Assembly: GCA_046155605.1 (NCBI GenBank) | Contig: JBJXFQ010000057.1 | Location: forward strand, 1 to 47,760 | DNA from: JAEUIZ01 sp046155605 | GTDB lineage: Bacteria > Planctomycetota > Phycisphaerae > Phycisphaerales > UBA1924 | Direction: 5' to 3' | Length of the DNA stretch: 47,760 bases | In this document: positions 42,301 to 47,760 of the stretch, one piece after another | How positions within the stretch are numbered: the first letter of the stretch is position 1 | Layout: each line of letters begins with the position of its first letter | The notes under the pieces: generated by a model | The model's input: only the letters and a program-made list of their open reading frames with translations | The model's database searches: none | What the model was told of the DNA's origin: nothing | Program-made: the position numbers and the translations under genes

Positions 42301-43554
42301 CTATGGGCAGCCGGCGGCGAAGGCACTCAGGAAGCAGACGAAGTCGGCGATATTGAGCGCCGGGGGCGTGGTTGAGCCGTCGCAGTTGGTATACGGGTCG
42401 CCGGCGGCGAAACGGTTGAGGAAGCAGGTGAAGTCGGCGACGCTGAGGGCCGGCGCGGCGACGGAGTTGTCGCAGTTGGCGTAGCAGAAGGCGGGGATGC
42501 TGGCGAGCCAGGCTTCATGAAAGCCCTCTTGGTTTAGGCCGATACCCACGATAAATCGCCCGTCTGGAGAGGTTGCGACCGCCTGCTTCAGCGTCCAGCC
42601 ATTGAGGCCGATGGCACCGAGTGAGGTGAGAAACGTCTGCAAGTTGCGCTTCCCGCGGGAGCGATCCCAGTAGTACGCGATGGTGTCATACGAATCGCGC
42701 CCGACATAACCCAAGACGACGGAGCCGTCGCGCGACGTGGCGAGCGCGCGGCCGGCCGAAAGACCATCCAGCGAGGGCAGCAATCGAATCCCTCCGGGGG
42801 TTCGCCAGATGCAAGGTTGGTTGTACCCTCCACCGCCGGGAAGCGTGATGCTTCCGACCACTGTTTTGCCGTCCGCTGAGATGCCCAGCGCGGACCTCGA
42901 ATACGCGACGTTACCATACGAAGGCAGGCTCACCATGTCATGGGCCGCAGACCAAATGAAGGCCTGCTGCGGACCGCTGACAAAGCCACACGACCCGACG
43001 ACGACCGTGCCGTCGGCGCTCACACCCTGCGCCCCCGATGTGGACGCTCCCGGCAGCATGCCGATGTCCTGCGGCCCTCCGGCGATCGACCAGCGAACCG
43101 CGCGCCCCGATACCACGCCGACCGCCACCGTTCCCTCAGCCGATACAGCGGTAAACGCATCTCGCTCGCCCGGAAGTCCCGTCGGAAGGTACTCGCCTCG
43201 ACGCCACACAAACGCCCGAATCAAGGGCTGCATGATGTCGAACGCATCGATGTAACCGACGACTGTCTCGCCGTCACTCGATGCACCGAGAATCAGACCC
43301 GACCATGCAATTTGGAGTACGTCTGCCGCAGTCCATCGCCAACCGTGGTAGATGTTGTAGAAGTGTCCGTATACGTTCACCTCTATGCACGAGCCGAAGA
43401 CCTGCGTGCCGTCGCTGCTCACCGCGGTCGCGGTCGAATTCGGTTGTGTGTTCTGAGCCGGGTATACCCCCAGCCCCCGAAACGTCACGACCTGCGCCAC
43501 AGACGCGGAGGCACAAAGGCCGACGAGTGCAATGCTGAGCAGCGTGTGCCGCAT
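42301..43554 (-). CDS. Secreted HAF-like repeat protein with two GC-type dockerin repeats
   Basis: This 417-residue protein has a signal peptide (about 1-21, LLSIALVGLCASASVAQ). The mature part is a propeller-like array of repeats with motifs AVSSDGTQVFGSC, ASSDGETVVGY, VSADGTVVVGSCG, ISADGKTVVGSIT and TSPDGRFIVGIG, the same general type as the HAF protein at 12441-13655. The C-terminus has two dockerin-like repeats (CYANCDNSVAAPALSVADF and TNCDGSTTPPALNIADF) and ends AAGCP. ATG 43554 (MRHTLLSIAL) is chosen since it starts the signal peptide; the frame upstream is the tRNA-His gene. The gene follows tRNA-His on the same strand with 49 bases between. Function is unknown. Confidence 0.83.
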   Translation of the reverse strand: MRHTLLSIALVGLCASASVAQVVTFRGLGVYPAQNTQPNSTATAVSSDGTQVFGSCIEVNVYGHFYNIYHGWRWTAADVLQIAWSGLILGASSDGETVVGYIDAFDIMQPLIRAFVWRRGEYLPTGLPGERDAFTAVSAEGTVAVGVVSGRAVRWSIAGGPQDIGMLPGASTSGAQGVSADGTVVVGSCGFVSGPQQAFIWSAAHDMVSLPSYGNVAYSRSALGISADGKTVVGSITLPGGGGYNQPCIWRTPGGIRLLPSLDGLSAGRALATSRDGSVVLGYVGRDSYDTIAYYWDRSRGKRNLQTFLTSLGAIGLNGWTLKQAVATSPDGRFIVGIGLNQEGFHEAWLASIPAFCYANCDNSVAAPALSVADFTCFLNRFAAGDPYTNCDGSTTPPALNIADFVCFLSAFAAGCP

Positions 43555-43603
43555 GGCCAGCTCCGTGGGGGCGCCGACGGATCGTCCGAGGCCGCTCGTA
43601 AAG

Positions 43604-43677
43604 GGTGACCAACGGGACTCGAACCCGCGACGTCCGGGACCACAACCCGGTGCTCTACCAACTGAGCTATGGCCACC
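43604..43677 (-). tRNA. tRNA-His (anticodon GTG)
   Basis: The gene folds as a cloverleaf on the minus strand. The acceptor arms are GTGGCCA and TGGTCAC with an extra 5' G (the G-1 typical of tRNA-His) facing discriminator C. The anticodon stem is CCGGG/CCCGG with loop TTGTGGT, giving GTG. The T arm is GCGGG/CCCGT (one G-T pair) with loop TTCGAGT. CCA is not encoded as a full triplet. Confidence 0.95.
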
Positions 43678-43888
43678 ATCAAGGCCTGCGCGACGGATCG
43701 TCCCGCGGCGCGAACACATGACGGTACGGCGGGAGTCGGCGAGAAGCAAACCGGCGGCGGGGCAGGGTCAGCGGCCCTACACTAGCCCCCCGTTTCGCCC
43801 ACCTGTTTCGGTGCCGCAGTTCGGCAGGCTCCGACGGGTCGGCCTCGGGGCACGAGTGTCCCCACGCTTCCCATCAGGAGGTTGATCG

Positions 43889-45514
<1,626 letters not shown>

Positions 45515-45532
45515 GGAACTCACACTCGTGAC

Positions 45533-47026
45533 ATGGCGGCAATGGGAATCAGGCGAACCGAAGAGGTAAGCGAACCAGCGCTCCTGCCACGGAGCACCGC
45601 GGCGTTCGCGCGGCTGGTTCACCTGCACCGCACGGAGCCGCATCGAAAAGCGCTGCTCGCCCGGATCGAACACGAGTACCTCGAGGGGGTATCGCGGGAA
45701 TGGCTGAAGGCCACTCCTGCGTTGCGAGCGACGGCTACGGGCCAATTGTTGGAACGTCGGCTTCTGGCCTTCGTTCGCTGTCCAAAGACGATCCGCGATT
45801 GTGGGTGGAACCTCTCCTACAGCCAATATCTAGCGTGGGACAGCCTGGTCGGCATGCGATCGCGCCGGTTCGCGCGGCTGCTTCGCGGCTGGATGCGCCA
45901 CACGGACCATCGACTCGCGGCGTATGCAGCAGGAGACCTCGCCACCATGGGCCTCGACGCCGACATCGGGCGGCTCGTTGAGGTAATGGAGTCGGGCTCG
46001 TGGCTGAAGCGAGACTCCGTGGCGAGGGGAGTGGCGAACGCCATGCGAAAATTCCACGCATCCCGACGGTTCCGTGCCACGATCTTCGACGCGATGGCGC
46101 TGCTCTTGGCCGGCCCGCTTCGTCTGGCACCCGGGCGCGCGGCGGAGTTTGCACGTGGCGAGATGATCGAGGCGATGCAGGCACTAGACGGCGCGAGGGC
46201 GGCGTGGTTCCTGACGAGCGAGGCGATGCTGCGACCGGACTCCCGCGCCACGCGCATGCTGGTGCTCCGTTTGCACTCGGACATCGAGGAGCATCCGAAG
46301 CGCTATCGTCGGCCGATCGATGCGCCGCGGCTGTGGCGTGTGTTCGATCACCAGGCTGTGTCGCTTCGACGGCGAAGGAAGCCGGAGGCCGCCAAGTTCG
46401 TGCGACAGACGATGGGGTACCTGCTATGCCTCGCGGCGGATGGCGACCCAGAGAGAGCGAGCCGAGAGTGCCGGGAGATCCTGAGATTGCCGCGGCGCGA
46501 TGAGACGGAGTTGTTGCGTGCGCTCGCTAGGCAAGCGGTGAGGCGGTGCAGGCGAATCCCCGAGCCGCATGTGGCGCTGTCGTATTACTGGAAGCGGCCG
46601 GAGCGGTTCTCCGCTCGCGATTCGAAGGTCATGCAGGCATACGGGTTGATCGAGCACGTGCAAGGCGACGGCCTTCTGGCGTATCTTGTGGATCGGGGGC
46701 AGAACTGGCGCATGGCGCACGTCGGGCTGTTGCTTATTGGGGCGACTGGGGCGGCACGGATTCTGCAGAACGCGGCGCGCATCGTCGAAATGCACGGCCG
46801 ATTGTCAGATGAACGATCGGCGATGGAGGCATCGCTGGCTATGAGCGAAGCAGAGAGCGAGCGAGTCGGGTCGCTAGGCGAAGCACTCATGCGTGCGATC
46901 CCGCGAAGCTTCGACGCCATCCAGCGATACATTTCCAAGAACCAACAGGCATTTCCGACGGCGATGGCACAACGGCTTGAGCGCCCGGCCCCCGCTGACC
47001 GAACTTGCGGAGAGTCGTGCGTGTGA
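45533..47026 (+). CDS. HEAT-like helical protein with C-terminal DUF4375 (DMP19-like) domain
   Basis: This 497-residue protein is all-helical by appearance. About residues 90-330 contain helix pairs like HEAT or armadillo repeats (FARLLRGWMRHTDHRLAAYA, AAGDLATMGLDADIGRLVEV). The C-terminal 120 residues resemble DUF4375: DGLLAYLVDRGQNWRMAHVG (the NGGFxQYFxNxxG segment), LLIGATGAARILQNAARIVE (the aLxxIGA...A segment), and SFDAIQRYISKNQQAF at the end. DUF4375 includes the DNA-mimic protein DMP19, but its role here is unknown. The start is ATG 45533, or ATG 45542 (MGIRRTEE). It lies 18 bases after pckA and may be read from the same promoter. Confidence 0.65.
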   Translation: MAAMGIRRTEEVSEPALLPRSTAAFARLVHLHRTEPHRKALLARIEHEYLEGVSREWLKATPALRATATGQLLERRLLAFVRCPKTIRDCGWNLSYSQYLAWDSLVGMRSRRFARLLRGWMRHTDHRLAAYAAGDLATMGLDADIGRLVEVMESGSWLKRDSVARGVANAMRKFHASRRFRATIFDAMALLLAGPLRLAPGRAAEFARGEMIEAMQALDGARAAWFLTSEAMLRPDSRATRMLVLRLHSDIEEHPKRYRRPIDAPRLWRVFDHQAVSLRRRRKPEAAKFVRQTMGYLLCLAADGDPERASRECREILRLPRRDETELLRALARQAVRRCRRIPEPHVALSYYWKRPERFSARDSKVMQAYGLIEHVQGDGLLAYLVDRGQNWRMAHVGLLLIGATGAARILQNAARIVEMHGRLSDERSAMEASLAMSEAESERVGSLGEALMRAIPRSFDAIQRYISKNQQAFPTAMAQRLERPAPADRTCGESCV

Positions 47027-47128
47027 CAGACGGCTGAGTCCCCAGCGGCACAGTCGCGGTACGAGAAAGGACGAAGGCCATCAGTCAACGGTGATTTGTG
47101 TGCGATGGTACAAGGCAAAGGCAAAGCA

Positions 47129-47145
47129 TCGCCCCGGAGGGGCGA
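47129..47145. repeat. Short GC-rich palindrome TCGCCCC/GGGGCGA
   Basis: TCGCCCC (47129-47135), GGA and GGGGCGA (47139-47145) form a perfect 7-base hairpin in the non-coding stretch after the DUF4375 gene. It could be a mobile palindromic repeat or a weak terminator for that gene. The 220 bases from 47027 to 47246 hold no gene that I can support. Confidence 0.45.
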
Positions 47146-47200
47146 CGTGCCCAAAGAGGTACCGATATAGGGGCGAAGTCGGTGGCAGCGGAAGGACGAG

Positions 47201-47228
47201 CACCGACCATGCAAGGCCATGGTCGGTG
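47201..47228. repeat. Perfect inverted repeat CACCGACCATG/CATGGTCGGTG
   Basis: Two 11-base perfect arms (47201-47211 and 47218-47228) flank CAAGGC. It stands 18 bases beyond the end of the gmhA remnant (read on the minus strand), where a terminator would be expected, but no T-run is present. Its right arm runs into CGGTGGCAC, the lead of the elements at 176-201 and 6833-6859. Confidence 0.55.
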
Positions 47229-47246
47229 GCACGGGGAGGGAGTGTT

Positions 47247-47429
47247 TCACGCGTGCGGGAAGAGGGCGCGTTCGATGCCATCAACGGCCGCGTGCAAGAT
47301 AAGCATGTGAAGTTCCTGGATGCGTTCGCTGGAGCCGTCCGGCACGACGATGAGTTCCACGGCGAATTGCATGGCGTCGCACGCCGAGCCGCCGTTGCCA
47401 CAGATGAGGACTTTGTTGCCGGCGCGGAG
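47247..47429 (-). pseudogene. gmhA: gmhA (sedoheptulose-7-phosphate isomerase) remnant with in-frame internal deletion
   Basis: On the minus strand about 60 codons encode LRAGNKVLICGNGGSACDAM then QFAVELI, which is the phosphosugar-binding start of GmhA, followed directly by VVPDGSSERIQELHMLILHA then AVDGIERALFPHA, which is the GmhA C-terminus. About 95-100 residues of the usual protein between these parts are missing and the frame is kept. The N-terminus is also lost, replaced by the IS630 tail. GmhA makes heptose 7-phosphate from sedoheptulose 7-phosphate, the step before HldE. This copy lacks most of the active site and is almost certainly dead. An intact copy must be elsewhere if heptose is made. 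Confidence 0.85.
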
Positions 47430-47630
47430 TTGGTGTTCATTCCGTCCTACAGCCAGGACCTCAACCCCATCGAGATGATCTTCGCCAAGATCAAGCAGAC
47501 GCTGCGCTCGCTGGCCTGCCGCACCCGCGAGGCCCTCTGGACCGCGATGCAGTCGGTCCTGGACACCATTTCCCCCTCCGACGCCGCCAACTGCTTCAGG
47601 CACTGCGGCTACACGCTACGCCTTGAGTGA
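47427..47630 (+). mobile_element. IS630-family transposase remnant (C-terminal 67 residues)
   Basis: The frame ELVFIPSYSQDLNPIEMIF, then KIKQTLRSLACRTREALWTA and PSDAANCFRHCGYTLRLE to a TGA stop, is the last third of an IS630 DDE transposase, including the SYSQDLNPIE block that carries the last catalytic Glu. The rest of the transposase is missing: upstream, on the same strand, the sequence is the antisense of gmhA. So the element inserted in or near gmhA and was later cut back. The longer open frame from 46893 is accidental. Confidence 0.85.
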
Positions 47631-47637
47631 GAACGCG

Positions 47638-47760
47638 CTAGCAGGCTGTTGAAGAACTGCGTTTCGATGTGGACTGGGCGTTGGCCTCGCGTTCTTCGGT
47701 GATCGGGATCGCGGCGCTCGACGCGAGACTCACGCGGCCATCAGGGTTCTCATCCGCACG
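47638..47760 (-). mobile_element. Possible end of another insertion element, with open frame to the window edge
   Basis: GCTAGCAGGCTGTTGAAGAA at 47637-47656 resembles the terminal inverted repeats of several IS families (a CAGGCTGTTGAAAAA-type end). On the minus strand a frame is open from the window edge through 40 codons to TAG 47638, ending SSSTAC, a tail produced when a transposase gene reads through such a terminal repeat. The rest lies outside the window, so the family cannot be stated. Confidence 0.3.

Noticed and set aside
46893..47630. Single 245-codon plus-strand frame
   Set aside because: Its start lies inside the DUF4375 gene, its middle is the antisense of gmhA, and only the last 67 codons are transposase.

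Overview
This window is high-GC bacterial chromosome. It looks like a planctomycete of the class Phycisphaerae. The main reason is four secreted proteins or remnants that end in the Cys/Asn/Asp-rich repeat (CYANCD...LNVxDFxCFLNxFAAG) annotated in that group as a GC-type dockerin. Supporting signs are a very large Ser/Thr kinase with tetratricopeptide-like repeats, a secreted multihaem cytochrome with planctomycete-type beta-propeller partners, and housekeeping genes (nuoC, rpmH, prfB, obgE, rnc) scattered among unrelated genes. Heptose genes point to a Gram-negative envelope. No species can be named from the sequence.

Layout. 1-0.3 kb: tail of an IS630-type transposase and a palindromic element. 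0.3-3.2 kb: ECF sigma factor, anti-sigma factor and a secreted DUF4394 protein. 3.4-9.2 kb: MlaE-type permease, orphan nuoC, GNAT acetyltransferase, citrate synthase, a DapL-like aminotransferase and prfB, whose two frames meet at CTT TAA C. 9.4-11.3 kb: amino-acid permease with a C-terminal stress-protein domain. 11.3-13.7 kb: two intact dockerin-type secreted proteins and one remnant. 13.8-17.0 kb: Ser/Thr kinase and tRNA-Glu with a terminator. 17.1-25.4 kb: a divergent surface-polysaccharide cluster (three glycosyltransferases, a methyltransferase, a heptose kinase/nucleotidyltransferase with reversed domain order, a small conserved protein). 25.5-27.1 kb: small unknown gene and a FIST protein. 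27.1-34.3 kb: tight operon of a pentahaem cytochrome c and two tandem propeller paralogues. 34.4-36.9 kb: SH3-like exported protein, a conserved small protein and a CusF-like lipoprotein. 36.9-42.2 kb: type III glutamine synthetase, Obg GTPase, PilZ protein, RNase III and ribosomal protein L34. 42.3-47.0 kb: another dockerin protein, tRNA-His, ATP-dependent PEP carboxykinase and a HEAT-like/DUF4375 protein. 47.1-47.76 kb: a decayed region with a deleted gmhA, another IS630 tail and possibly the end of a further element.

How genes work together. Citrate synthase, PEP carboxykinase, NuoC and glutamine synthetase are central metabolism and are not co-ordinated by position. The 17.5-25.4 kb genes plausibly build or decorate an envelope glycan. 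The 27.1-34.3 kb operon plausibly forms a periplasmic redox module. The sigma/anti-sigma/DUF4394 set is a self-contained envelope signalling unit. The most unusual items are the prfB recoding site with UAA in place of UGA, the pentahaem/propeller operon, the reversed HldE, a shared C-terminal domain on two opposed glycosyltransferases, and palindromic intergenic elements with compensating arm changes. Start sites, families and domain limits come from reading the sequence; no database search was run.
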